Notes: generated from the letters alone by a model not told the origin. A DNA stretch of 64,000 bases from Nocardiopsis sp. JB363 (GCF_900143625.1 NZ_FRFF01000201.1:48771-112770), one strand, 5' to 3'. Positions 26,542-35,608 are shown, counted from the stretch's first letter. Program-made: numbers and translations.

Positions 26542-27217
26542 CCCGGGCGGTCACGTGAGGCGGGGCGGGCAGGTCGTGGCGCAGGTCCGGGGTGGTGACC
26601 GGGGGGTCGAACACCGTGCGCATCGGCAGCACACCCGCCCAGACCGGGGTGTCATGGTCCTCCGGATCGTCGGACGGTGGCCCCGTACGCACCTTCACCG
26701 ACGCCTCCGCCAGTGACAGCGCCAGCACCCGGGTCGCCGCCGCCTCCTTCACGCTCGGCCGACGCACCGCGCCCCACCGGCCCGGTGCCGAATGCTCGGT
26801 GGTGGCCCGTAGCGCCGCCTCGTGTTCGTTCGGGTCGGTGACCACCCGAGGCGTTCCGAAGACCATCGCCGACCGGTGGTTCATCGAGTGGTGGAAGGCC
26901 GACCGCGCCATCACGATCCCGTCCAACAGGGTGACCGTCACGCACACCTCACCGATTTCGCGGAGGAATCGGGCGCCGGTGGATCCATGCAGGTAGAGGG
27001 TGTCGCCGATCCGTGCGTAGCCGGTCGGCAGCACACGGGGAGCGCCGTCCACCACCACGCCCACGTGGCAGACCAGCCCCTCGTCGAGGAGGTCGTAGAG
27101 CTCGGAACGGTCGCTGCGGGCCTTGTGCTTCGCCCGCTTGAGCCGGGTGCGTTCGGTGGGGGAGAGCGTGCGTTCGGACGCGGACGCGGGTTCGGGTTCG
27201 GATTCGCTGGAGAGCAT
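26519..27217 (-). CDS. pyridoxamine 5'-phosphate oxidase-family protein
   Basis: 232 residues. A split-barrel flavin-binding fold of the Pyridox_ox_2 type: ELYDLLDEGLVCHVGVVVDG, then LPTGYARIGDTLYLHGSTG and RSAFHHSMNHRSAMVFG. It is not classical PdxH. It is divergent from a MocR/PdxR-type regulator, and an AAAGTGG inverted repeat lies between them, which supports a link with vitamin B6 or flavin metabolism (inference). Confidence 0.86.
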   Translation of the reverse strand: MLSSESEPEPASASERTLSPTERTRLKRAKHKARSDRSELYDLLDEGLVCHVGVVVDGAPRVLPTGYARIGDTLYLHGSTGARFLREIGEVCVTVTLLDGIVMARSAFHHSMNHRSAMVFGTPRVVTDPNEHEAALRATTEHSAPGRWGAVRRPSVKEAAATRVLALSLAEASVKVRTGPPSDDPEDHDTPVWAGVLPMRTVFDPPVTTPDLRHDLPAPPHVTARVTPPGRR

Positions 27218-27234
27218 GCGTTCACCGTAGAAAG

Positions 27235-27263
27235 AAAGTGGATACCTCGACCATGGCCACTTT
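27235..27263. promoter_or_regulatory. PdxR/MocR-type operator
   Basis: AAAGTGG (27235-27241) and CCACTTT (27257-27263) form an inverted repeat 15 bases apart in the divergent intergenic region. AAAGTGG is the core reported for actinobacterial PdxR binding sites. Confidence 0.6.
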
Positions 27264-27285
27264 CCGCCGATAACGGAGGACCACT

Positions 27286-28698
27286 TTGCCTCGTCGCCTC
27301 GCCGATCCCGCGATCCGCCTGGACCGGTCCGACCCCACCCCGCTCACCACCCAGCTGGCGTCGGAACTGCGTACGGCCATGACCACCGGGGTGCTCCGTC
27401 CCTCCGAACGGCTCCCCTCCAGCCGCTCCCTGGCCGCTCAACTCGGGGTGAGTCGCACCGTCGTCACCGACGCCTACCAACAGCTCTACGCCGAGGGATG
27501 GTTGGAGGGCAGGCACGGTTCGGGCACGTTCGTCGCCGCGCACGAACCCCTCGCCCCGCGCACGACGCCGGTCCCCCGCAACGGCCCGCCGTCGCCCGAG
27601 GACCACCCCACCCGGGAGCAGGTGCGCGGGAAGGGCCGTGTCGACCTGCGCCCCGGCGCGCCCTGGGTGCACGACCACGACCGGGCCGCCCTGCGCCGCG
27701 CGTGGCGGCACGCCGCCGAGCACGTGCCCGACAGCGTCCCCGACCCGCGTGGACGGCCCCGGCTCCGCGAACTCCTCGCCGAACACCTGCGCCGCGCCCG
27801 CGGCATCCGTGTCGGCTCGGAGAACCTCATCGTCACCCGGGGCACCGGCAACGGGCTCGACCTGGTCGCGGCCCTGCTCGGACCCGGTACCCGCGCCGGC
27901 GTGGAGGACCCCGGCTACGGGAGGGCCCGGTCCATCCTGGCCGCCCGCGGCGCCCACATCGTGCCCTGCCCCGTCGACCGCGACGGACTCCGTACCGACG
28001 AGCTGCCCGACGACCTCGGCCTCGTCTACACCACCCCCGCCCACCAGTACCCGCTCGGCGGACGACTCCCCGTACCCCGCCGCGAACGGCTTCTGACCTG
28101 GGCGGCGCGTACCGGTGCCCTGGTGGTGGAGGACGACTACGACGCCGAGTTCCGCTACGACGTGGCGCCCCTGCCCGCCCTGTACGGACTGGACCAGGCA
28201 CGGGTCGTCCTGCTCGGCACGCTCTCCAAGACCCTCGACCCCGACCTGGGAATCGGCTGGATCGTCGCCGACCCCGACCTCGTCGACCGCCTGGCCACCG
28301 TGCGCGCAGACCTGTCCGACCGCACCAGCGGACCCGTCCAGGCCGCCACCGAGCTGCTCCTGGAACGCGGCGACCTCGACCGACACCTGCGTCGGATGCG
28401 CCGCGAGTACGCCCGCCGCCGCGCACTGCTCGTGGAACATCTGGGGGCCCACCTGACCGGGGACACCGCCGGACTGCACGTCCTGCTCCCTTTGCCGGAG
28501 AAGGCGGTGGCACCGGTGATCGAGGCCGCCACGGCCGAAGGGATCCTGGTCGAGGACACCAGCCGGACCAGCCACGCGGAACCTCGTGTCCACGGGCTCG
28601 TCATCGGCTACGGAGCCACCCCGAGGCCGGACCTGCGGCGCGCCTGCGAGGTCCTCGCCCTCGCAGTGCGAAGGCATACCGAAAGTCCCGGGCGGTGA
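27286..28698 (+). CDS. MocR/PdxR-family transcriptional regulator (GntR-aminotransferase fusion)
   Basis: 470 residues from TTG, seven bases after GGAGG. The N-terminal GntR winged helix (LTTQLASELRTAMTTGVL, LPSSRSLAAQLGVSRTVV) is followed by a type I aminotransferase domain with VVEDDYDAEFRYD and the PLP lysine in LGTLSKTLDPDLGIGW. These regulators sense PLP or amino-acid adducts. It is likely to control itself and the divergent PNPOx-fold gene through the AAAGTGG repeat. Confidence 0.92.
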   Translation: MPRRLADPAIRLDRSDPTPLTTQLASELRTAMTTGVLRPSERLPSSRSLAAQLGVSRTVVTDAYQQLYAEGWLEGRHGSGTFVAAHEPLAPRTTPVPRNGPPSPEDHPTREQVRGKGRVDLRPGAPWVHDHDRAALRRAWRHAAEHVPDSVPDPRGRPRLRELLAEHLRRARGIRVGSENLIVTRGTGNGLDLVAALLGPGTRAGVEDPGYGRARSILAARGAHIVPCPVDRDGLRTDELPDDLGLVYTTPAHQYPLGGRLPVPRRERLLTWAARTGALVVEDDYDAEFRYDVAPLPALYGLDQARVVLLGTLSKTLDPDLGIGWIVADPDLVDRLATVRADLSDRTSGPVQAATELLLERGDLDRHLRRMRREYARRRALLVEHLGAHLTGDTAGLHVLLPLPEKAVAPVIEAATAEGILVEDTSRTSHAEPRVHGLVIGYGATPRPDLRRACEVLALAVRRHTESPGR

Positions 28699-28716
28699 CG
28701 AAGCAGCCGCCCGGGA
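28686..28716. terminator. terminator at the end of the mocR-type gene
   Basis: TCCCGGGCGG pairs perfectly with CCGCCCGGGA around an 11-base loop that contains the stop codon. Confidence 0.6.
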
Positions 28717-28784
28717 CACGGGGGGTCGAAGCTCGGCGAAGTACCGGCGCGGGGAACCCGTAACGGGACCACCCGTGTCCGGAG

Positions 28785-29483
28785 CTACTCCACCTCGACG
28801 GTCACCGGCTCGAACTTGTAGCCGAGCCCGCGCACCGTCACGATGTACCGAGGACTGCTCGGGTCCTCCTCGATCTTGGCCCGCAGCCGCTTCACGTGCA
28901 CGTCCAGGGTCTTGGTGTCACCGACGTAGTCGGCGCCCCACACCCGGTCGATGAGCTGCATCCGCGTGAGCACGCGCCCGGCGTTGAGCAGGAGCACCTC
29001 CAGCAGCTCGAACTCCTTCAGGGGCAACTGCACGTTGTCGCCGCGCACCGTCACCACGTGCCGCTCCACGTCCATGCGGACGGGACCGGCCTCCAAGATG
29101 ACGCTGGTCGGTGCCTCGACCTCGCCCCGGCGACGCAGCACCGCGCGGATCCGCGCCACGAGCTCGCGGGAGGAGAACGGCTTGGTCACGTAGTCGTCGG
29201 CGCCCAATTCCAGACCGACGACCTTGTCGATCTCGGAGTCCTTGGCGGTGAGCATGATGACGGGGACGTTGGACTTCTGGCGCAGGGTGCGGCAGACCTC
29301 GGTGCCGGAAAGCCCCGGCAGCATGAGGTCCAGCAGAACCAGATCGGCCCCGGTCCGGTCGAAGGTCTCCAGAGCCACGGTGCCGGTAGGGGCCACCGCG
29401 ACCTCGAAACCCTCCTTACGCAGCATGTACGACAGGGCGTCGCTGTAGGACTCCTCGTCCTCTACTACGAGTACACGCGTCAC
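28785..29483 (-). CDS. regX3: response regulator RegX3 (OmpR/PhoB family)
   Basis: 232 residues from GTG at 29483 after AGGAG; the start overlaps the senX3 stop (GTGA). The receiver domain has VLVVEDEESYSDAL, the phospho-acceptor Asp in LVLLDLMLPGLSG and the conserved Lys in DDYVTKPFSSREL. The C-terminal winged helix carries KEFELLEVLLLNAGRV and DVHVKRLRAKIEEDP. It is the phosphate-starvation regulator paired with SenX3. The divergent phoU completes the standard arrangement. Confidence 0.95.
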   Translation of the reverse strand: MTRVLVVEDEESYSDALSYMLRKEGFEVAVAPTGTVALETFDRTGADLVLLDLMLPGLSGTEVCRTLRQKSNVPVIMLTAKDSEIDKVVGLELGADDYVTKPFSSRELVARIRAVLRRRGEVEAPTSVILEAGPVRMDVERHVVTVRGDNVQLPLKEFELLEVLLLNAGRVLTRMQLIDRVWGADYVGDTKTLDVHVKRLRAKIEEDPSSPRYIVTVRGLGYKFEPVTVEVE

Positions 29484-30670
29484 TGTGCCGTCTCCTGGTG
29501 ATTGTCGTTCCGGGACGTGTCGAACTCCCGGCTCTCCGGTCTGGGCAGACGCAGAGTGAACGTCGACCCGGACCCCTCCTTGCTCCACACGGTCACTTCT
29601 CCACGGTGGTGGGTCATGATGTGTTTGACGATCGCCAGGCCGAGACCGGTACCTCCGGTGGCTCGGCTTCGAGCGGCGTCCACACGGTAGAACCGCTCGA
29701 AGATTCTCTCCAGATCCTGTTGGGGGATCCCGATGCCCTGGTCGGCGACGCTGATGTCGACGCTCGACCGGGCGATCCCCACGGAGACCGCCACCCGGGT
29801 GTTCTTCGGGCTGTAGGCGACGGCGTTGATGATCAGGTTACGCAAGGCGGTGCCGAGCATGGCGTCGTCACCCAGCACGATCAGCCCCTCGGCTCCGCTG
29901 CCGACCAGCTCGATCCCCTTGGCGTCGGCGGGCATGCGCACCGCGTCGATCGACTCCTCCACGATGGATTCCAGGTTCACCGGGGCCGGTTCGGCGATCG
30001 GCTCGGCGCCCTGGATACGAGAGAGAGTGATGAGGTCCTGGATGACGGCGGTCAGTCGGGAGGCCTCGATCTGCATGCGCTCGGTGAATCGACGGACCGC
30101 CTCCGGGTCGTCACTGGCGTCCTGTACGGTCTCCGCCAAAAGGGAGAGGGCGCCCACCGGGGTCTTCAGTTCATGCGAGATATTGGCTACGAAGTCACGG
30201 CGGACCGCCTCCACACGACGGTGTTCGGTCTGGTCCTCGGCCAGGACCAGTACCAATCCGGTGCCGCCGAGCGGCGCCACCCGCACGGCGAAGGACGTGG
30301 CGTCGGGGCCGAACTTGCGGACGGCCACTTCGAGCGAGGTCTCGCGGATGACTCCGTCCCGACGGACCTTGCGGGCCATCGAGAGGAGTTCGCCTATGAC
30401 CAGTTCCTCGCCACGGACGAGCCCGAAGGCCCGGGCGGCGGAGGAAGCGCGCAGCACCCTGTCCCCGGAGTCCAACACGACGGCGGAGGAGGGCAGCGCT
30501 GTGAGAACCTCCGCGATCCCTGATGGGAGGGCGTTTCCTTCCTGGCGTGGTGGCGGCTCCAGTTGTTCCGCTCGCGACCGGAAGAAACGACCGGCGGCGA
30601 TAACGCCTATGACGACGCCCAGCACGAGCCCGATGATGCCGGTTACAGCGGCGAGAAGTTCCCCTTGCAC
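29480..30670 (-). CDS. senX3: phosphate sensor histidine kinase SenX3
   Basis: 396 residues, GTG start. One N-terminal membrane helix (about 5-28), a PAS-like region (about 50-140), the H-box FVANISHELKTPVGAL, and the ATPase domain with LIINAVAYSPKNT (N box), VADQGIGIP (G1) and GGTGLGLAIVKHIM (G2). It phosphorylates RegX3 under phosphate limitation, under control of PhoU and the Pst transporter. Its stop overlaps the regX3 start by 4 bases. Confidence 0.95.
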   Translation of the reverse strand: MQGELLAAVTGIIGLVLGVVIGVIAAGRFFRSRAEQLEPPPRQEGNALPSGIAEVLTALPSSAVVLDSGDRVLRASSAARAFGLVRGEELVIGELLSMARKVRRDGVIRETSLEVAVRKFGPDATSFAVRVAPLGGTGLVLVLAEDQTEHRRVEAVRRDFVANISHELKTPVGALSLLAETVQDASDDPEAVRRFTERMQIEASRLTAVIQDLITLSRIQGAEPIAEPAPVNLESIVEESIDAVRMPADAKGIELVGSGAEGLIVLGDDAMLGTALRNLIINAVAYSPKNTRVAVSVGIARSSVDISVADQGIGIPQQDLERIFERFYRVDAARSRATGGTGLGLAIVKHIMTHHRGEVTVWSKEGSGSTFTLRLPRPESREFDTSRNDNHQETAQ

Positions 30671-30731
30671 GATTCGATCGTAAACGTGCCGACTAGGGGT
30701 TTACTCGGCAAGGGCATGCGACACAACCGAG

Positions 30732-30772
30732 GTTCTTCCATAGTTCACCGACTCTTGGCCGGTTCTTCAAAC
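30732..30772 (+). promoter_or_regulatory. PHO-box-like direct repeats
   Basis: GTTCTTCCATA, GTTCACCGACT and GTTCTTCAAAC start at 30732, 30743 and 30762. The first two are adjacent 11-mers, the spacing of actinobacterial PHO boxes (consensus GTTCACC repeats). The site lies between divergent senX3 and phoU. Confidence 0.6.
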
Positions 30773-30794
30773 TCACACTGGGAGCATTGACCTT

Positions 30795-31457
30795 ATGCGC
30801 GATACGTACCACGAGGACCTTGACAGCCTGAGCGAACGCCTCGTCGAGATGACCAGGCTCGCCAGGCACGCCGTCGCGCGTGCCACCACCGCACTGCTGG
30901 ACAGCGACCTTACCGCCGCCCAAGAGGTGATCTCCGGTGACGAGGCGATCAACCGACTCGACCAGGAGATCGAGGACACCGCCTTCAGCCTGATGGCGCG
31001 GCAGCAGCCGGTCGCCACCGACCTGCGGACCATCATCACCTCCCTGTACATGCGAGGTGACCTGGAACGGATGGGTGACCACGCCGTCCACCTCGCCAAG
31101 ATCGCCCGCCGCCGGCACCCCGACTCGGCGATCCCCAAGCCGGTCCGCTCGATCGTCCTGGAGATGGGCCACGAGGCGGAGCTACTGGTCACCAAGGCCG
31201 GAGAGGTGATCTCGGCGAAGGACCCCGACACCGCTCTGGAGCTGGACAAGGACGACGACAAGATGGACCGTCTGCGGCGCAAGCTGCTGCAGCGCATCCT
31301 CGCCCCGGGATGGGAGTACGGGGTCGAGGCGACCATGGACGTGACCTTGGTCGGGCGTTTCTACGAACGTTACGGTGACCACGCGGTGCACGTCGCCGAC
31401 AACCTGATCTACATGGTGACCGGAGAGAAGCGCGAGGATTACGAACCCGAGGACTGA
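30795..31457 (+). CDS. phoU: phosphate uptake regulator PhoU
   Basis: 220 residues, with GGGAG upstream. Two PhoU three-helix repeats; the metal-binding signatures are LERMGDHAVHLAKIA and YERYGDHAVHVADNL. It couples the Pst transporter to SenX3 and represses the phosphate response when phosphate is plentiful. It is transcribed away from senX3 across a PHO-box-like element. Confidence 0.95.
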   Translation: MRDTYHEDLDSLSERLVEMTRLARHAVARATTALLDSDLTAAQEVISGDEAINRLDQEIEDTAFSLMARQQPVATDLRTIITSLYMRGDLERMGDHAVHLAKIARRRHPDSAIPKPVRSIVLEMGHEAELLVTKAGEVISAKDPDTALELDKDDDKMDRLRRKLLQRILAPGWEYGVEATMDVTLVGRFYERYGDHAVHVADNLIYMVTGEKREDYEPED

Positions 31458-31476
31458 TCCCGCGAAAGTCGTCATC

Positions 31477-31506
31477 GGGCCCTGGGACTTCCGTGTTCCG
31501 GGGCCC
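31477..31506 (+). terminator. terminator after phoU
   Basis: GGGCCCTGG pairs with CCGGGGCCC (one wobble) around a 12-base loop and is followed by TTCG. Confidence 0.65.
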
Positions 31507-31593
31507 TTCGCGTTGGCGGGAGGGCGCGGGAAGAGCCTGGAACCGGGGTTGTCGAGATCCGGACGCGTCAACGTCGGGCCAACCCCGTCCGAA

Positions 31594-31783
31594 ATAGTGA
31601 TCTAAATCGCTATAGACCCTCGCGGAGAGTGCCCGTGCGAGGGCGAACCCTACCCCACGTACAGAGCCTCGGCGTCACACTTCGGCTGGCCAGCGGGGGT
31701 TCGAGGCCTCTCCGGGCCGTTCCGACCAGGCGTCGAAGGCCTCTCGGGTACACTTTGTCAAGCCCTAAAAAGTGTGGCTTGAC
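31594..31783 (+). promoter_or_regulatory. carD: structured leader region upstream of carD
   Basis: Inside the 406-bp gap between phoU and carD are four inverted repeats: ATAGTGAT/ATCGCTAT (31594-31613), CCCTCGC/GCGAGGG (31617-31643), and two overlapping, mutually exclusive ones, CACTTT/AAAGTG (31751-31774) and GTCAAGCC/GGCTTGAC (31757-31783). TTGACC at 31779 with AATAGG 17 bases later could be a promoter. The region is less GC-rich than its surroundings. Confidence 0.4.
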
Positions 31784-31863
31784 CTGCGTGTTCGCAAAGC
31801 CAATAGGTACGTTAAGTCACGGATTCATGGTATCCTTGGTGTAGCGGAAGGGGTACCTGTCAC

Positions 31864-32346
31864 ATGGCTTTCAAGGTCGGCGACACTGTTGTCTACCCCC
31901 ATCATGGGGCTGCTCGTATTGAAGCGATCGAGACTCGCACTATTAAGGGCGAGGACAGAACCTACCTCGTTCTGAGGGTTGACAAGGGCGATCTGACGGT
32001 GCGAGTGCCGGCCGCGAACGCCGAGGATGTCGGCGTTCGTGACGTGGTGGGGCAGGAAGGCCTGGACAAGGTCTTCGAGGTGCTGCGGGCACCGCACACC
32101 GAAGAGCCCACCAACTGGTCGCGGCGCTACAAGGCGAACCTGGAGAAGTTGGCGTCGGGCGACGTCAACAAGGTCGCCGAGGTCGTGCGTGATCTGTGGC
32201 GACGGGACAAGGAACGTGGCCTGTCCGCCGGTGAGAAGCGGATGCTCGCCAAGGCGCGGCAGATTCTCGTCAGCGAACTCGCGCTCGCGGAAAAGACCAA
32301 CGAGGACAAGGCCGAGGCCATCCTCGATGACGTTCTGACGAGCTGA
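31864..32346 (+). CDS. carD: CarD-family RNA polymerase-binding regulator
   Basis: 160 residues, the actinobacterial length. The N-terminal RNAP-interaction domain starts with FKVGDTVVYPHHGAARIE. The C-terminal helical DNA-binding domain has NWSRRYKANLEKLASGD and LSAGEKRMLAKARQILVSELAL, including the conserved Trp. CarD stabilises open complexes at rRNA and other promoters. ispF follows 22 bases later, in the usual order. Confidence 0.96.
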   Translation: MAFKVGDTVVYPHHGAARIEAIETRTIKGEDRTYLVLRVDKGDLTVRVPAANAEDVGVRDVVGQEGLDKVFEVLRAPHTEEPTNWSRRYKANLEKLASGDVNKVAEVVRDLWRRDKERGLSAGEKRMLAKARQILVSELALAEKTNEDKAEAILDDVLTS

Positions 32347-32368
32347 TAGTCGCGGAATCACGTAATTC

Positions 32369-32848
32369 ATGACGAAAATGCCTCGGGTGGGCGTCGGTAC
32401 CGACGTCCACCCGTTTTCTCCTGGAAGAACACTTTATCTCGCCGGTTTGGAATGGCCGGGGGAAGATGGTGTGAGCGGCCATTCCGATGGTGATGTCGCC
32501 GCTCACGCCGCCTGCGACGCGTTGTTGTCCGCCTGCGGACTCGGAGACCTCGGATCCAACTTCGGGACCTCCGATCCCCGGTGGAAAGGCGCCTCGGGTG
32601 TCGCCTTGCTCACCGAGACCGTCACGCGCGTGCACGCCGCCGGTTTCGAGATCGGCAACGTGGCCGTCCAGATCATCAGCAACCGGCCCAAGTTCGCGCC
32701 CCGGCGTGACGAAGCGGAGAAGACCTTCTCCGAGGTCGTGGGCGCGCCTGTGAGCATCTCGGCGACCACCACCGACGGCCTGGGCCTCACGGGCCGAGGC
32801 GAGGGCATCGCGGCCGTCGCGACCGCTCTCTGCGCACCCGTGGACTGA
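32369..32848 (+). CDS. ispF: 2-C-methyl-D-erythritol 2,4-cyclodiphosphate synthase
   Basis: 159 residues. The metal site DVH (in GVGTDVHPF), the second motif SGHSDGDVAAHAACDALL and the C-terminal ATTTDGLGLTGRGEGIAA are all present. It forms the cyclodiphosphate in the MEP isoprenoid pathway. In many actinobacteria ispD sits between carD and ispF; here it is absent from this position. Confidence 0.95.
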   Translation: MTKMPRVGVGTDVHPFSPGRTLYLAGLEWPGEDGVSGHSDGDVAAHAACDALLSACGLGDLGSNFGTSDPRWKGASGVALLTETVTRVHAAGFEIGNVAVQIISNRPKFAPRRDEAEKTFSEVVGAPVSISATTTDGLGLTGRGEGIAAVATALCAPVD

Positions 32849-33376
32849 ACCGGACGCACCACCTGTGGCCTTCGCACCCGGCCGGGCGCGGAGGCCGCAC
32901 GTGTTCGCACGGTGAGCCGGTACGGGCTGAACGGGGCGCGGGGGAAGCTCTGAAGTGGCGCGGTGGTGAAGGCTGCGAGGGAAGCGGTAGAGGCTCGCGG
33001 GGGTGAGAGGCGGCGCGGCCCGTGAGGACGATGGGCCGGCCGGCGTAAGAACCTGTATCCGGCCCGTGACTCGAACGATGGCCCTGGGTCCGAAACCCCT
33101 CCTGAACAGGTGCGGGGCCGGACCCTCCTGACGGTGAGGTCCGATCAGGGGGTCGTCCACGGGCCTGAGACAGAGAGTCCTCGGACGCTCACAGCACAGA
33201 CCTGACAGCCGCACGACCACCAGGTTGTATCCACAGGCTGTGGACGCAGTTCTCAGGAAGCCCCCTGCCTGTTCGACTGCTCTTCCTATATCCCGAGCAG
33301 TGGCCGACCACCCGACACGCACGATGCCATCGGTTCGGAGCCGGGGGGAGGCAGACGCTTGGGTCTGGACACACGT
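32849..33376. other. 528-bp intergenic region without recognised gene
   Basis: Between convergent ispF and the DUF2637-like gene. I see no convincing small ORF with a ribosome binding site, no tRNA and no clear RNA fold apart from the terminator at its far end. All reading frames here are short and unlike protein. Confidence 0.5.
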
Positions 33377-33409
33377 CGGCCCCGGAAGCCTTCGGGGCTC
33401 CGGGGCCGG
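33377..33409. terminator. terminator downstream of the acidic membrane protein gene
   Basis: CGGCCCCGG and AGCC pair with GGCT and CCGGGGCCG around a TTCG-containing loop; the only defect is one bulged A. Confidence 0.65.
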
Positions 33410-33414
33410 TCGTG

Positions 33415-35436
33415 TCAGTACTCTTCGGGCGGTAGCGGCTCGCTGCGCACCCTTCGTGAAGGTGGGCCCGACGCGAAGTCCGGCATCGGCGGCCTCGGGG
33501 GCTTGAGGACCATCGGACGTTTGCGCATCGCTTCCTCGCGACGGGACCGCGGAGTGGGCCTCTCCGGCTTCTCACGCCTCTCCTGCTCGGCCGGCGGCTC
33601 TGCCTCGGGGGCGGGCTCCGGTGCCCGGTCGATCTCCTCGGCGGTCGGTTCCTCCACCGACTCAAGATCGGGCTCGGGTTCGGGCTCGGGGGCCGGTTCG
33701 GGGCGTGCGGCACCCGGCGGCATGGACCCCAACCGGAAAGCGGCACGCACCTCCGGTCCGGTGTCGTGGTCCAGGGCGAGGCCCGCTGCCGATCCGGTGC
33801 GCTTGGCGACCGCGTCGAGTGATGGCAGGGGGTCCTGCTCCGTCGAGGTCTCGTCCTCGGGCGGTGTCCACACCGGTGGCACGTAGTCGTCCAGGGAGGA
33901 GGGCGCGGAGTCATCGGTCGGGGGCTCCCACAAGGGGGTGTCCTCATCCGAGGGCTCGTCTCGGGCGGCCGGTTCCTGCTCTTCTCCGGATACCGGCTCG
34001 TCTTCGGGCACCGGTTCGGCTTCGGGCACCGGTTCGGCTTCCGCCGGTACCGGGTCGATGGGGGGCTCCGGGGCCGGTTCGGTCGTCGCCTCGGGCTCGG
34101 GGATCGCGGCCGGCTTCGCCGACTGGGGGGCTTCTGCCTCCGGGGCTTCGTCGGTGCGTTCGGGGAAGAACAGGCGAACCCCGGGCAGCTTCTTCACACG
34201 CTCCGCGGTAGTGGCGGGGGCCGGGTCGTCGGCCTCGGCTTCTTCGCCCGTCGACTCCGTACCCGTCGACTCCTCGTCCGGTTCGTCCGGTTCGTCCGGC
34301 TCGTTCTGCTCGTCTGCATCGGTGGCCACCGGCGTGAGTCGCGGGGCCTCGGCCTCGTCCGAGCTGGGGTCGCCGACGTCGGGTTCGTGCATGAACCCTT
34401 CGTGCCGTTCGTCGGCGGAGGCCTCCCACGTCACCGGGTGGAAGTCCTCGGTGTCGTCGACGTCCCACGGTTCCGGCTCGGGGGCCGCCGCTCCCGGCAC
34501 GACCGGTGCTTCGGTGGCGGCCCGCTTGATCGGGTTGTCGCCGCTGCGGGTGCGTCGCGGCAGCCGAACGGTGGGGACGGAGGGCTCGGGCTCCGCCAGG
34601 TCGGGTTCGGGTGTCTCCACGCCGGCCGAAGCGGTCGCGGTCAGCTCCTCTGCGGGCTCCTCCGCTTCCTCTTCCTCCCTTTCCTTCGTGCGGGGGATGG
34701 GTTCGGTGGGTGCTTCGGACCCACTCGTCTCCGCCGCATCGCGTCTCGGGTCGACCTCTGCCGGCTCTTCCGGTTCCTTTGGCTCCTCCGGCGCGTCGCC
34801 GACCTCCGACTCGCCGCCCAGACGCAGCAGTCGCGTCTGGAGGGCCTCGGGCACTTCTTCCCGGGGCTCGGGGCGAGGCTTGGGCGCACCGCGCAGGACC
34901 GTGGTGCGGTCGTCGCTGGGCTTGGGTCGGGGCCGCGCCTGGGCGTTCCGACGCCGGACGTGTGCCCGTACGGCGATCCACAGCAGGAAGGCGACCAGTA
35001 GTGCGGCCAGGGGCGCCACCGCCACCACCACGGTGAGACCGCGGGGGAGGGTGTCGCCCAGTTCGGAGAACCAGGTGGTCCTGGTCAGGACCATGGGTAC
35101 CGCGGCGCTGAGGATCAGCAGCGGGATCAGCCCGATGTCGATCCACAGGCGTTCGCTCGGTGGCGCCGCGCGCAGCATGTAGCTGACCCAGAAGGCCATG
35201 AGGACCAGCAGGGTGAAGGTCACCGGGAAGACGTGGGCCAGCGGAAGGGCGCTGTCGGCGTGCACGATCGCGGCGAGGCGGTAGATGCCCTCGTAGGCGA
35301 TGAAGAGCGCGCACACGGCGATGACGCCGACGAACAGCGCGCCGAAGACGAGAGCACCGGCTCCCGCGCCGCGATCCGCGCTACGACCGTTACGTGTCCC
35401 TGTCTCGGGGGCGTTGTTGTAAGGGGCCATCGTCAT
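33415..35436 (-). CDS. DUF2637-like membrane protein with long acidic proline-rich tail
   Basis: 673 residues. Four membrane helices fill about residues 27-160 (GALVFGALFVGVIAVCALF, HVFPVTFTLLVLMAFWVSY, IDIGLIPLLILSAAVPMV, VAVAPLAALLVAFLLWIAV). The remaining 510 residues are low-complexity and rich in Glu, Pro, Asp and Ala, with DEPDEPDEES and PEPEPEP runs. The membrane part resembles SpdB/DUF2637 proteins of actinomycetes. The function is unknown. The start is the first of two close Met codons; no clear ribosome binding site. Confidence 0.68.
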   Translation of the reverse strand: MTMAPYNNAPETGTRNGRSADRGAGAGALVFGALFVGVIAVCALFIAYEGIYRLAAIVHADSALPLAHVFPVTFTLLVLMAFWVSYMLRAAPPSERLWIDIGLIPLLILSAAVPMVLTRTTWFSELGDTLPRGLTVVVAVAPLAALLVAFLLWIAVRAHVRRRNAQARPRPKPSDDRTTVLRGAPKPRPEPREEVPEALQTRLLRLGGESEVGDAPEEPKEPEEPAEVDPRRDAAETSGSEAPTEPIPRTKEREEEEAEEPAEELTATASAGVETPEPDLAEPEPSVPTVRLPRRTRSGDNPIKRAATEAPVVPGAAAPEPEPWDVDDTEDFHPVTWEASADERHEGFMHEPDVGDPSSDEAEAPRLTPVATDADEQNEPDEPDEPDEESTGTESTGEEAEADDPAPATTAERVKKLPGVRLFFPERTDEAPEAEAPQSAKPAAIPEPEATTEPAPEPPIDPVPAEAEPVPEAEPVPEDEPVSGEEQEPAARDEPSDEDTPLWEPPTDDSAPSSLDDYVPPVWTPPEDETSTEQDPLPSLDAVAKRTGSAAGLALDHDTGPEVRAAFRLGSMPPGAARPEPAPEPEPEPDLESVEEPTAEEIDRAPEPAPEAEPPAEQERREKPERPTPRSRREEAMRKRPMVLKPPRPPMPDFASGPPSRRVRSEPLPPEEY

Positions 35437-35608
35437 GGAAGCGTAGTCCAGCCGGTGGCGCTAACACGAGATTCCAGCCGATTCCGGTTGCTTCCCGACG
35501 ACCTGAGAGCCGGTGACTATGTCTGTTCCCGGGGGAATTGATGGAGCGTGTTCGGTCGCGGCCCGGGCGAGTCGTCCCTTGTGAAGGGGGCAAGTCACAT
35601 CTGGGCCG

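Noticed and set aside
32849..33414. tRNA or other RNA gene in the long ispF/DUF2637-like gap
   Set aside because: No T-arm or cloverleaf pattern is visible; only the terminator at the right end is convincing.
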